Of a stretch of 64,000 nucleotides of DNA, positions 8,333 through 17,618 are shown one piece after another. The notes below the pieces were generated by a model. The model did not search any database. It saw only the letters and a list, made by a program, of their open reading frames with translations, and was not told the origin of the DNA. The translations under genes and the position numbers were made by a program. Positions within the stretch are counted from its first letter, which is position 1. Each line of letters starts with the position of its first letter. Location of the stretch: NCBI RefSeq assembly GCF_004571135.1, contig NZ_SPSB01000001.1:868001-932000 (forward strand), given 5' to 3'. Source of the stretch: Algoriphagus kandeliae. Its GTDB lineage: Bacteria > Bacteroidota > Bacteroidia > Cytophagales > Cyclobacteriaceae.

Positions 8333-10009
8333 ATGAGAAAAACACTTTGGAAGGCTAGCCTATTTGGGCTATTTATGATGGGTTTATTCAGTGGGACAAC
8401 TGTGCAGGCACAGAGTGATCCTACAGGAAAAAAATCCATCACGAATACCTATGCCATTACCAATGCTACGGTACATAGTTCTCCCGGTACCGAGGGAAGA
8501 AAGGCAAGTATTCTAATAAAAAACGGGGTTATCTTGGGAGTAGGTGACAACCTAAGTATTCCTGCGGAAGCAAAAGTAATCGCTGGTGATTCATTGCATA
8601 TTTATGCAGGATTTATCGATGCCGCATCTAGGGCAGGAATTACCAAACCTGAAGATCCAGAAAGACCAAGTGATTTTGTGTATTCTAATCCACCTGATGA
8701 GATTGCCGGAATTACTCCTTGGAGATCTGCCGTTGATCAGTTTGATATCGAATCATCTCAAGTAAGTGACTTGAGAAAAGCCGGATTTACCATGGCGCAT
8801 GTTTTACCGGATGGCGGAATGATTCCCGGAAAAGGTGCATTGATTGTTTTGGGGGATAAGGAATCAACCAATATCCTGAAAACCAACACTGCTCTTGCAG
8901 CAAACCTAAACGGTGCAAGAGGAATGTATCCTGGAACGACTGTTGGTGTCATGGCTAAATTCAGAGACGTATATCAAAACACCAAATTGACAAAGGAACG
9001 AATGGCATTATTTGCTTCAAACAATGGTGTGACCCGTCCTGAAATTAATCCTACTTACACTGCTATGAGTGAGGTAGTAGACAGAGCAATTCCTGTGTTC
9101 TTTGAAGTTGAAAATGACTTAGAAGTACGCCGAGCTCTTAGTCTTCAAAAAGAGCTAGGCTTCCAATTGGTTCTTTTTGGATTGGAAGAATACGAAACTG
9201 TTATCGATGTCTTGAAAGGCAGCGGTGTGGGTGTATTGTTGAAACTTGAAATCCCTGATGACAAAGCGATTAAAAATCAAAAGGAGGATGTAAGTGATGC
9301 AGTGAAAGCTCAATATCAGCGAGTAAAAGAAGCTTATGACAAGACAATCGCTCAAGCTGGAAAATTAGCTGCTGCTGGAGTTCCATTTGCGTTCTCAACC
9401 ATTGGTGCAAAACCAAATGATGCCATGAAGGCATTGCAGGCTATGATCGAATCAGGGTTAACTGAGAAGGATGCATTGGCAGCTTTGACGACAAATGCAG
9501 CCACGATTATTGGCGCAAGTAGAATCGCTGGAACAGTAGAAAATGGCAAGTTGGCAAACTTAGTACTGTCTACGGGACCAATCTTTGACTCAGAAAGCCA
9601 AATCAAACATGTAATTGTGGATGGAAAAGTCTTCGATTACGAAATCAAGGCTAAGAAAAAGAACGGCAATGGTGAAAATGCATCTGTAGAAGTAGCTGGA
9701 AATTGGGAGTACAAATCAGAAACTCCAGCAGGAAGCTCAGGAGGAACAATCACCATTCAGAAAAATGGAAATGGCTATGAAGGAACGATCACCTATGACG
9801 ATCCTGCAGGTTCAGGAAAAGCTACCTCTTCCCTATCTGATATAGCGATTTCAGGATCAACTTTGAGTTTTGTATTTGAAGTCAATGCTGGAGGAATGTC
9901 TATTTCGGTGGATGTTTCAGGAGATGTTTCAGGTAACACCATGGACGGAAGCATGAATATCTCGCAGTTTGGATCTTTCCCAATTTCTGCAACTCGAAAT
10001 CCAAACTAA
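8333..10009 (+). CDS. Exported amidohydrolase-fold protein lacking metal ligands, with C-terminal beta domain
   Basis: 558 residues with a signal peptide ending near VQAQ (about 26). Residues 30-435 follow the amidohydrolase (imidazolonepropionase-like) layout, including ILIKNGVILGVG and the C-terminal GTVENGKLANLVL strand. The metal HxH after the PGFID motif is replaced: it reads AGFIDAASRAG. The barrel His positions are also lost (PVFFEVEND). Residues about 450-558 form an extra glycine-rich beta domain. It is the first of three tandem paralogues in one operon, 19 nt before the next start. It is probably a non-catalytic or altered paralogue acting with the middle protein; partnership is inference. 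Confidence 0.85.
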   Translation: MRKTLWKASLFGLFMMGLFSGTTVQAQSDPTGKKSITNTYAITNATVHSSPGTEGRKASILIKNGVILGVGDNLSIPAEAKVIAGDSLHIYAGFIDAASRAGITKPEDPERPSDFVYSNPPDEIAGITPWRSAVDQFDIESSQVSDLRKAGFTMAHVLPDGGMIPGKGALIVLGDKESTNILKTNTALAANLNGARGMYPGTTVGVMAKFRDVYQNTKLTKERMALFASNNGVTRPEINPTYTAMSEVVDRAIPVFFEVENDLEVRRALSLQKELGFQLVLFGLEEYETVIDVLKGSGVGVLLKLEIPDDKAIKNQKEDVSDAVKAQYQRVKEAYDKTIAQAGKLAAAGVPFAFSTIGAKPNDAMKALQAMIESGLTEKDALAALTTNAATIIGASRIAGTVENGKLANLVLSTGPIFDSESQIKHVIVDGKVFDYEIKAKKKNGNGENASVEVAGNWEYKSETPAGSSGGTITIQKNGNGYEGTITYDDPAGSGKATSSLSDIAISGSTLSFVFEVNAGGMSISVDVSGDVSGNTMDGSMNISQFGSFPISATRNPN

Positions 10010-10028
10010 AATTCAAAAAAGTAAGAAT

Positions 10029-11411
10029 ATGAAAAAGAGACATATATTTCTAGCCCTGCTGTTGAGTTTGAGTTTGAATTTCTCTTGGGCTCAAACACCA
10101 AAAGGTAGTGTTCTCATTAAGAATGGAACAGTCCTGACGGTAACTAACGGCACCTATGAAAACACAGACGTCCTGATTCAGGATGGGATAATCAAAAAGA
10201 TTGGCCAAAATTTAAGCGCTCCATCCGGAGTGACAACCATCGATGCGACAGGTAAATATGTAATGCCTGGTATAATCGATGCGCACTCTCACGTAGCTCT
10301 TGATGTGGTAAACGAAGCTACTTCTCCAATTGTGGCAGAAGTCCGAATGAAAGATGTGGTTAACCCTTTTGAAATCGGAATTTACCGCGCTTTAGCTGGC
10401 GGAGTTACCATTTCACATGCAATGCATGGTTCAGCCAATGTAGTGGGAGGACAAAATGCTACGTTAAAACACCGATGGGGAATGGATGATCCAGCAGATA
10501 TCATCATGCAAGAGGCTCCTCGTACTATCAAATTTGCTTTGGGTGAAAACCCAACTCGTGTGCATGGTAGAGGAAACGGACAACAGCCTCGTTCCCGAAT
10601 GGGTGTAGAAGCGATTCTAAGAAATGGATTCAACGAAGCTCTCCAATACAAGAAGGCATGGGAAGATTACAATCAGGCCAAATCTCAAAAAGGAAGTACT
10701 GCAGTTGCCCCTGTTTACAATGAGCGTTTGCAAACATTAGCCGATATCCTAGATGGCAAAATCATTATCCATTGCCATTCTTACCGAGCAGATGAAATTT
10801 ACATGCTCATTAATGTAGCCCGGGATTTTGGAATCAAGAAGCTTGTATTCCAGCATACCAATGAAGGCTTCAAAGTGGCTCCTGAAATTGCAGAATACAC
10901 TATGGGTGCTTCTGTATTCGCTGACTGGTGGGCATACAAATTTGAAGTTTATTATTCCACGGCCTTCAACGCAGCAATTTTGCAGAAAAACGGAGCTATT
11001 ACTTCCATCAATTCTGACTCTGCTGAGTTGATTCGCCACTTGTACCATGAAGCTGCTAAAACACAGCGATATGGAGGAATGACTGATGATGAAGCTTTGG
11101 CTATGATCACCATCAATCCTGCCAAGCAATTGGGAATAGAAGATAAGGTTGGCTCATTGGAAGAAGGAAAACAAGGGGATGTTGTGATTTTTGAAGGACA
11201 TCCACTTTCATCTTATGCTATCCCACAGATGACTTTCGTAGATGGTATCAAATATTTTGATATTCAAGAAGACGCTGATGATCAGCGTCAGCGAATAAGT
11301 CCTACAGAAGCAGTGGAACCAATCTTATTGAGTGAGGAAAATCATCGATGCATGCAGGATACTGAGCATTTGTTTGAAACAGCCAGTGCACTCTTCCAAA
11401 TGAATCATTAA
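10029..11411 (+). CDS. Exported amidohydrolase with intact binuclear metal site
   Basis: 460 residues. I chose the ATG at 10029 because it directly gives a signal peptide (MKKRHIFLALLL to WAQ); the frame opens at 9969 but that start lies inside the upstream gene. Metal ligands are complete: His86-x-His88 in GIIDAHSH, His248/His250 in IIHCHS, His276 in FQHTNEG and Asp330 in INSDS. The family hydrolyses cyclic amides, dipeptides or related C-N bonds; the substrate is unknown, with a periplasmic peptide or dipeptide plausible given the M28 peptidase downstream. It sits between two paralogues that lack these ligands. Confidence 0.87.
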   Translation: MKKRHIFLALLLSLSLNFSWAQTPKGSVLIKNGTVLTVTNGTYENTDVLIQDGIIKKIGQNLSAPSGVTTIDATGKYVMPGIIDAHSHVALDVVNEATSPIVAEVRMKDVVNPFEIGIYRALAGGVTISHAMHGSANVVGGQNATLKHRWGMDDPADIIMQEAPRTIKFALGENPTRVHGRGNGQQPRSRMGVEAILRNGFNEALQYKKAWEDYNQAKSQKGSTAVAPVYNERLQTLADILDGKIIIHCHSYRADEIYMLINVARDFGIKKLVFQHTNEGFKVAPEIAEYTMGASVFADWWAYKFEVYYSTAFNAAILQKNGAITSINSDSAELIRHLYHEAAKTQRYGGMTDDEALAMITINPAKQLGIEDKVGSLEEGKQGDVVIFEGHPLSSYAIPQMTFVDGIKYFDIQEDADDQRQRISPTEAVEPILLSEENHRCMQDTEHLFETASALFQMNH

Positions 11412-11429
11412 TCCCCAAATAAAGAAGAA

Positions 11430-12731
11430 ATGAAAAGATTCAATAAAACCTTTTTGACCTTCCTAATTGCGCTACTACCATTGATGTCTTGGGCGCAGAT
11501 TGATGGGGAATTCATTAAACCCCAAGGAGGAAAGTTTCTGTTGCAAAACGCGACGGTTCATACCATTACCAAAGGTGTTTTGACTAATACATCCATCTTA
11601 ATTGAAGATGGAAAAATTTCCCAAATGGGAAGTAATATTTCAGCATCTGATGCAGAAGTGATTGATTGTAGCGGATTAGTGATTTATCCGGGAATGATCG
11701 ATAGTGGGACTACCCTTGGATTGGTGGAAGTAAACTCTGTTCCCGAAACAGTGGACTACCAAGAAATCGGAAATGTGACCCCAAATATGCAGGCTCTTAC
11801 CGCAGTCAATCCAAATACGGAAGCAATTCCTGTAACACGAGTATCAGGTGTGACTACAACCCTTACTGTTCCTCAAGGAGGTTTATTTCCGGGAACAGCA
11901 GCTTTGATCAATTTGGTGGGTTATACACCGGATCAAATGTATGCTGGTTTTAAAGCGGTTGTAATGAATTTCCCTAATTCAGCAAGAAGAGGTCGTTGGG
12001 ACCGACGATCTGATGATGACATCAAAAAGGACAATGAAAAAGCCCTAAAAGAAGCCAATGAGCTATGGGAAAAAGCAAAGTCCTACCATGAATTGATCAG
12101 TAAAGGCGCTGAATTGGACTACTACCCTGAAATTGCTCAATTGGCAAAAGTAGTTTCTGGAGAACTTCCTCTGATGATCGAGGTGAATGCCGCTTCTGAT
12201 ATTCAAAACGCAATCAATTGGGTAGCAGATAAGGATGCAAAAGTGATTTTCTCAGGGGTAAAAGAAGGTTGGAGAGTAGCTGACGAGATTGCCAAAGCGA
12301 AAATTCCAGTGATCACAGGTCCAGTTCAAGACCTTCCTTCTAGACAATCAGACAGATATGATGCTGCTTATTCCAATGCCGGAAAAATGGCCAAGGCTGG
12401 AGTAAAGGTAGCTTTGCGAACTAACGATTCTGAAAATGTAAGAAACTTACCTTTCCATGCTGCCTTTGCTGCTGCCTATGGAATGGGTAAAGAAGAAGCG
12501 TGGAAAGCAGTGACGATAAATCCTGCCGAAATATTCGGGCTACAGGATCAATTGGGTTCAGTAGAAACTGGAAAAGTTGCTAACCTAATCGTTGCAACTG
12601 AAGATCCTTTCGAGACAAGAGCTCAAATTATGCATGTGTTCATCAATGGTTATCGAATTCCATTGAGCAACCGACATATCCGCTTGTATCAGGAGTTTTT
12701 GGATAGAAGTCCTGGTTTAAAAAGCAATTGA
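11430..12731 (+). CDS. Exported amidohydrolase-fold protein lacking metal ligands
   Basis: 433 residues with a signal peptide ending LMSWAQ (about 23). It aligns in layout with its two upstream neighbours (ILIEDGKISQMGSNIS near the N-terminus, GSVETGKVANLIVATEDP near the C-terminus), but the expected PGxIDxHxH reads YPGMIDSGTTLGL, and the barrel position reads PLMIEVNAAS in place of a His. An Asp in RTNDSE is kept. Loss of the metal His residues suggests a pseudoenzyme or a changed chemistry. It is the last gene of the trio, 18 nt after the middle gene and just before a strong terminator. Confidence 0.85.
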   Translation: MKRFNKTFLTFLIALLPLMSWAQIDGEFIKPQGGKFLLQNATVHTITKGVLTNTSILIEDGKISQMGSNISASDAEVIDCSGLVIYPGMIDSGTTLGLVEVNSVPETVDYQEIGNVTPNMQALTAVNPNTEAIPVTRVSGVTTTLTVPQGGLFPGTAALINLVGYTPDQMYAGFKAVVMNFPNSARRGRWDRRSDDDIKKDNEKALKEANELWEKAKSYHELISKGAELDYYPEIAQLAKVVSGELPLMIEVNAASDIQNAINWVADKDAKVIFSGVKEGWRVADEIAKAKIPVITGPVQDLPSRQSDRYDAAYSNAGKMAKAGVKVALRTNDSENVRNLPFHAAFAAAYGMGKEEAWKAVTINPAEIFGLQDQLGSVETGKVANLIVATEDPFETRAQIMHVFINGYRIPLSNRHIRLYQEFLDRSPGLKSN

Positions 12732-12744
12732 TTTAAAGTCTAAC

Positions 12745-12786
12745 AAAAAACCACAAGCTCTGAGATAATTGGGCTTGTGGTTTTTT
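12745..12786 (+). terminator. Rho-independent terminator after amidohydrolase trio
   Basis: CCACAAGC (12751-12758) pairs with GCTTGTGG (12773-12780), extended by six A-T pairs into a T-rich tail. It ends the three-gene operon. It lies inside the longest reading frame of the next gene, which argues that the M28 peptidase starts downstream at 12834. Confidence 0.85.
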
Positions 12787-12833
12787 ATTTGTATTCCATT
12801 CTATTTATTAGGAATAATTTCAATCCCAGCTAT

Positions 12834-14936
12834 ATGAAAATTCATTTTAGAATCCTCTTTCTCTCCTTCCTTACTCTCTCAACAATTGGAAATAAAATAA
12901 TAGCTCAGGATGGCTTTTTTGCTCAAAGCAGAGAAAAAGAAAAATCCATTGAAACAAAATTTTTAGAATCGGTTGATTATGACCGATTCAAAGTCCATCT
13001 ACAGGAGCTCACAAAAAATCCCCACATAGCTGGCACACCCGAAAATGAATTGGTCCAGCAATACATGAAACAAATTATGGAGGGTGCAGGGATGGAGGTA
13101 AAGCTATATCCCTATGACGTTTATTTACCAAATGACCCAGGCAAATCCGAATTGGAAATTATATCACCTGTTCGAATGAAACTCTCCCAGCAAGAGCAAA
13201 TTCTAGATGAAGATCCTTTTAGCTCAGACAAGAGATTACACCTAGGTTTCAATGCCTACTCAGGTAGTGGAGATGTGACAGCGGAAGTAGTTTATGCTAA
13301 TTATGGACGCCGAGAAGACTTTCAAAAATTGGCAGAGATGGGAGTAGATCTAAAGGGAAAGGTTGTCATTGCTCGCTACGGAGGAAATTTCAGGGGCTTT
13401 AAAGCAAAGTTTGCTGAACAGCATGGGGCAATTGGTTTGATCGTTTACACAGACCCCAAAGATAATGGTTTTACGAAAGGTGAAGTTTACCCAAATGGGC
13501 CTTATTACAATGAAACCACCATTCAAAGAGGTTCTATGCTAACCTTAGATTGGACGGGAGATCCATTGACACCTTATGAACCTGCTCTTCCTTTGGATGA
13601 TCCAAATTCACCGGAAAGACTGGATCCAAAAGATGTAGCTTTTCACACCATTCCAGTCACTCCTATAGGATATGGTGCGGCTCAGGAAATTCTTTCCCGA
13701 ATGAAAGGACAAGCTGTACCAGAGGATTGGCAAGGTGGGCTGCCATTTGATTACAAAATCGAAGGTGGGCCTGAATTAAAAGTTCGTGTTATGGTCGATC
13801 AACCGGTTGATTATATCCGAGCCAATAATGTGATCGGAACTTTCAAAGGTGCAAAATACCCTGATGAATGGATCATTTTAGGATCTCATTTTGACGCCTG
13901 GAGCTTTGGAGCTACCGATCCAAACTCCGGTACAGCAATGCTTTTAACTTTGGCTGAAGCTTTAGGAAAATTGGTAAAACAGGGGATTCAGCCTGATCGA
14001 TCAATCATGATTGGACATTGGGATGCAGAAGAGCAAGGAGTAATTGGATCTACTGAATGGGTTGAACACCTTCGAGATGATCTTCAGGCAAAAGCAGTCG
14101 CTTACATGAATTTTGACGGTGGAGTATCCGGCAGAAATTTTGGTGCTTCTGCAGCGCCAACATTGAAAAAACTCATTATCGACGCTTCACAAGAGATCAT
14201 GTATCCAGACTCGTCAAAAACTGTTTTTGAAGTTTGGGCAGGGAAAAACAAGGAACCAAGAATCGGAAATTTAGGAGGAGGATCGGATCACATCGCCTTT
14301 TATATGCATGTGGGTGTTCCTAGCTTAAGCGGTGGTTCGGGAGGAACTACAGCCTACCATTCGAATTATGACAACTTTAACTATTACAGCAAATTCGTTG
14401 ATCCGAGTTTTAAAATGGGTGGAGCCGTGGCTCAGTTATTTGGATTGGTAACATTAAGAATGGCAAATGCCGAGGTAATTCCATATGACGTGCCACGCTA
14501 TGCTCAGGATTTAAAAGGCCATTTTGAGCAAGCTGTAAAAAATGTCCAAAGTCTTGATCCAAGTTTTCAAGAATTTGATTTGGTAAATTCTGCCCTAGCA
14601 AAATTAGAAAGCAGCTCAAAAGCATTTCAGGAAGCCTTAGAAAATGCGACAGCAAAAGGAAAGCTTTCTAAGAAAAAAATCGCAAAAATTAACAAAGGAT
14701 TGATTGGCTTAGAAAAAAGTTGGATTGATCCAAAAGGAATGTACTATGGAGATTGGTACAAATCCCTTTATGTATGTAATGACCCATTCTCAGGATATGC
14801 TTCCTGGATTTTGCCCGGCATTCAATACGAAGTAGCTATCAATCGAACAGAAAAGCTGGAAGAATGGGATCAGCGATACGCTGCAGCCATATTAGACTTA
14901 AGTTCAAAAATTGAAAAGATGAGTAAAATGCTTTAA
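12834..14936 (+). CDS. M28 family zinc peptidase, glutamate carboxypeptidase II-like
   Basis: 700 residues from the ATG at 12834, which gives a signal peptide (MKIHFRILFL to IIAQ); the earlier in-frame ATG at 12777 overlaps the terminator. Layout matches the GCPII/transferrin-receptor group: PA domain inserted at about 110-290, the M28 core, then a helical dimerisation region (about 560-700). Co-catalytic zinc ligands are visible: His352 in GSHFDAW, Asp362 in ATDPNSG, Glu399-Glu400 in DAEEQG, Asp428 in NFDGG and His509 in TAYHSNYD. It should trim peptides or C-terminal acidic residues in the periplasm. Downstream of the amidohydrolase trio, it suggests a local peptide-degradation theme. Confidence 0.92.
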   Translation: MKIHFRILFLSFLTLSTIGNKIIAQDGFFAQSREKEKSIETKFLESVDYDRFKVHLQELTKNPHIAGTPENELVQQYMKQIMEGAGMEVKLYPYDVYLPNDPGKSELEIISPVRMKLSQQEQILDEDPFSSDKRLHLGFNAYSGSGDVTAEVVYANYGRREDFQKLAEMGVDLKGKVVIARYGGNFRGFKAKFAEQHGAIGLIVYTDPKDNGFTKGEVYPNGPYYNETTIQRGSMLTLDWTGDPLTPYEPALPLDDPNSPERLDPKDVAFHTIPVTPIGYGAAQEILSRMKGQAVPEDWQGGLPFDYKIEGGPELKVRVMVDQPVDYIRANNVIGTFKGAKYPDEWIILGSHFDAWSFGATDPNSGTAMLLTLAEALGKLVKQGIQPDRSIMIGHWDAEEQGVIGSTEWVEHLRDDLQAKAVAYMNFDGGVSGRNFGASAAPTLKKLIIDASQEIMYPDSSKTVFEVWAGKNKEPRIGNLGGGSDHIAFYMHVGVPSLSGGSGGTTAYHSNYDNFNYYSKFVDPSFKMGGAVAQLFGLVTLRMANAEVIPYDVPRYAQDLKGHFEQAVKNVQSLDPSFQEFDLVNSALAKLESSSKAFQEALENATAKGKLSKKKIAKINKGLIGLEKSWIDPKGMYYGDWYKSLYVCNDPFSGYASWILPGIQYEVAINRTEKLEEWDQRYAAAILDLSSKIEKMSKML

Positions 14937-14939
14937 ATA

Positions 14940-14972
14940 AAAATGCCGGTGATTTTCTCACCGGCATTTTTT
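14940..14972. terminator. Bidirectional terminator between M28 peptidase and WYL regulator
   Basis: A perfect 12-13-bp hairpin (14940-14952 with 14958-14970, core ATGCCGGTGA) with A and T tracts on either side serves both convergent genes. It touches the stop codon of the minus-strand gene. Confidence 0.85.
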
Positions 14973-15882
14973 AATAGTTCACTTTTGCCAATTGAGCAGC
15001 TAGGTACTCTTTCATTTCCTCTCCCCGCTCTACGCGAATTTCTCCAGGAAGGCCTAATATGAATCTTCCTAAACCTGGGAGATGTGGAATCTCTCCTTCG
15101 AAATAGTAATGATTTCTATTTTCAACCTTCATGAAAGGTCGTGCATTAGGATGCTCCTCAAGCATTAATTGATAGGCCTTTTTGCTCAATTTTAAACGAA
15201 CATGGAATCGCTTTTTTCCTGTATATCCAAAGAATGATTCTTCAGGCACTTGATGGTTTTTTTCATATTTCCAATCATCTTTAGAAACTACCACCTCTCC
15301 TATCCGCTCAATTTTAAAAACCTTCATGGAATTGCTCTCAGGCTCAAATCCATGAATGAATTCGTAATTTTTTGAAAAAGCGACAGGCTCAATTAGGCGA
15401 TCACTGACAGAATCACTGTGAAGCGAATAATATTCCTTCAACCAGATTTGCTTTTGATCTTCAATGGCCTTTCCAATTTGATCAATAAAGCGCCCCAAAT
15501 TCGCCTTAAAAAGCTCATCAGTTCCTTCTCTCAACTCAGACCGTAATTGAAGCTTTTGAAGAATAGAATCCTTCAATAGATTTTTCTTTCCTTTAGATTC
15601 TATAATCTCTTTCAACCATTGACTTTCTTCAGCAGAAAAAGTTGCATAATTCAGGGTATCTAAGGAACCAGGAAATTCAGCTAATTTGTATTTGCTGAAT
15701 TCTTTTTCAACCCGAAAACCTAAAGCTTCCAAAAGTTTAAAATAACGGTAAATCGTCCGTGCATCTGTCTCTAGAAGTTCTGCCAGGCGATGAACCGTTT
15801 TGCCCACATTACCACGAAGAAGATTTATCAATTTGAATACACGAAGAATTTTTTGTTGCTCGATTTTTCCGGATTGTGCCAT
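14971..15882 (-). CDS. WYL-domain helix-turn-helix transcriptional regulator
   Basis: 303 residues. The N-terminal 60 residues are a winged HTH of the DeoR/YafY kind (LRGNVGKTVHRLAELLETDARTIYRY contains the helix pair). The middle has a WYL-like strand (RLIEPVAFSKNYEFIHGF) and the C-terminus a WCX-like region ending in LGLPGEIRVERG. WYL proteins sense small ligands or nucleic acid and control stress, repair or defence genes. It is divergent from the GT-C gene at 16013, and no defence genes flank it. A TAnnTTTG-type box (TATCTTTG on the minus strand, 15905-15912) lies 23 bp upstream of its start. Confidence 0.88.
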   Translation of the reverse strand: MAQSGKIEQQKILRVFKLINLLRGNVGKTVHRLAELLETDARTIYRYFKLLEALGFRVEKEFSKYKLAEFPGSLDTLNYATFSAEESQWLKEIIESKGKKNLLKDSILQKLQLRSELREGTDELFKANLGRFIDQIGKAIEDQKQIWLKEYYSLHSDSVSDRLIEPVAFSKNYEFIHGFEPESNSMKVFKIERIGEVVVSKDDWKYEKNHQVPEESFFGYTGKKRFHVRLKLSKKAYQLMLEEHPNARPFMKVENRNHYYFEGEIPHLPGLGRFILGLPGEIRVERGEEMKEYLAAQLAKVNY

Positions 15883-16012
15883 TTTGAAAAAGATTAAGAC
15901 AAATCAAAGATAGTTTTTTGAATGAAAGCCTTTATACTTTTGTCACATATTGTCAAAATTAATTCAAGAATCAAAAATTCAAACTTCTTGAAATCCTTTA
16001 TTTTTGTTTGGA

Positions 16013-17596
16013 ATGGAAAATAATATCCAAACAGAACCAATTCATTTTTCAAAAAGACAGGTTATAGTCTTTAGCGCTTCATTTCTTATCCTTTATTGGT
16101 TGTTTGGATTTGATGGTATCACATTTAGCGACGACGTTTATTATTTATTAGCCGGGAGGGATTTTTGGAATGGTCTCTTGGAGGTAAATGACTATCACTT
16201 TTCCAGCCGCTGGGGGGCGTATATTCCAGCCGGATTGATTACCCATTTTTTCGGAATAAAGCCTCATTTGGCTTCTTTAGTGTCCTTATTGTACTATCTT
16301 ATCTCCTACTTTTTGCTTGTTTCTTTATTCCGCAAAAATAATGAGCGTCTGATTTTTTCGCTTTGGTTTATTACGCCGATCTATTTTCTCCATTTTATAA
16401 CAAAGGTTTATCCAGACACTTTGTTGGTATTATGTATTTCAGCAATCTTTTGGAGTGCAGTTAACCGTGCTGGAAAACCAGAAATAAGTGGTTTTTTAAT
16501 GAGCTTAGCCTTCATTATTGGCATTTTGACCAAGGAAACCATCATCCTTTTGGGCTTATTTCCGATTGTCTTGTTCTTGATGGACCTTCGATTGAAGCAA
16601 TTCAACTCCAAGTTCTATTTTACTTTATTAATTACCGGAGCCTTCCTTTTGTCTCTATATCTTGGATATTATTGGATCAAATTTGATGATCCATTTTTTA
16701 GAATTCAATCCGTGAATGCAGGTCACTATATATCTGAATTTACCTACGCGGATAAAGGTTGGAAAAAGATCCTCGAGCGAATTACCTATTTACCCATTTT
16801 AACATTAGTCGAAAGAGCCTATTGGCCTTGGATCGTTTTTTCAGTACCAGCTATTGCGATTGGTCTAAAGACTAGGCAAAAAGGAAATGTAGAATTTGGG
16901 TTAGGGATTCTTTGCCTTTTGATAGGCTTTTGGTTCATGAGTTCTACGCTAGAACTCTACAATCCCATCTACTTGAATCCACGTCATCTTATCATCATAA
17001 TTCCCCCATTAGCTTTTTTGGTAAGTATGGGTTGGACTAGCTGGCGAGGCTCTGTCTCATGGAAAAAAATACTAACTGGGTTGATAATTCTAGGAGCAAT
17101 CATAAGTCTATTCCAGAAAGACTGGAAAATGAGCTTTTTTCAGATTGGATTTTTAGCTCCCATTTGGATTTCTAATCCCAGATTAAATCTTTCCTTTTTT
17201 GCAATTCTGCTTATTTCCCCTACTCTTTATTCAATTTATTATCAAAAGCAATTAAAAACTTACCCAGATTTAGTACATACTTTAAATGTAGAAACACAAG
17301 ATTCTAAAAACCAGCAGATTATAATAACAAATAATTTCCTAGTATTTAGCAAGGAGGTTCTTCTTCCAGGAAAGAATTCAGCTCAAGATTTACTTATTCC
17401 CATTGAAAAAGTGGATAGTTTAAATATTGATTCTCCTAGCCAAATTCGAGTTTTGATTTACAAATATTACTTGCATGCATACCCACAAGAAGGGGAAGAT
17501 ATTGAAAAATTGGAATCTTGGCTCAAGGTTAATTACAGGAAAGTAAATGAAAATCAAGAAGGACAAGTCTGGTTGAGGTTTTTTGAAAAGAAATAA
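16013..17596 (+). CDS. GT-C (GT39/ArnT-like) membrane glycosyltransferase
   Basis: 527 residues from the ATG at 16013 (an in-frame ATG at 16004 would add three residues). About ten hydrophobic helices fill residues 15-400, and a soluble C-terminal domain follows. The first periplasmic loop carries the acidic pair in FSDDVYYLLAG, the usual catalytic position in GT39/GT83 enzymes that use polyprenyl-phosphate sugars. NPRHLIIIIPPLAFL is a typical late helix. It probably moves a sugar onto a lipid or protein at the periplasmic face. It is divergent from the WYL regulator and convergent with the gene at 17619 with only 22 nt between stops. Confidence 0.8.
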   Translation: MENNIQTEPIHFSKRQVIVFSASFLILYWLFGFDGITFSDDVYYLLAGRDFWNGLLEVNDYHFSSRWGAYIPAGLITHFFGIKPHLASLVSLLYYLISYFLLVSLFRKNNERLIFSLWFITPIYFLHFITKVYPDTLLVLCISAIFWSAVNRAGKPEISGFLMSLAFIIGILTKETIILLGLFPIVLFLMDLRLKQFNSKFYFTLLITGAFLLSLYLGYYWIKFDDPFFRIQSVNAGHYISEFTYADKGWKKILERITYLPILTLVERAYWPWIVFSVPAIAIGLKTRQKGNVEFGLGILCLLIGFWFMSSTLELYNPIYLNPRHLIIIIPPLAFLVSMGWTSWRGSVSWKKILTGLIILGAIISLFQKDWKMSFFQIGFLAPIWISNPRLNLSFFAILLISPTLYSIYYQKQLKTYPDLVHTLNVETQDSKNQQIIITNNFLVFSKEVLLPGKNSAQDLLIPIEKVDSLNIDSPSQIRVLIYKYYLHAYPQEGEDIEKLESWLKVNYRKVNENQEGQVWLRFFEKK

Positions 17597-17618
17597 GGGA
17601 AAATTACCTCCTTGCCTA

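Noticed and set aside
15935..15942. TACTTTTG box as a full promoter for the GT-C gene
   Set aside because: The only upstream TTG is 14 nt away, outside the 17-23 range. Kept only as a weak pair with the minus-strand box.
15999..16006. TATTTTTG just before the GT-C start
   Set aside because: It has no -33 partner and lies only 7 nt before the ATG at 16013.
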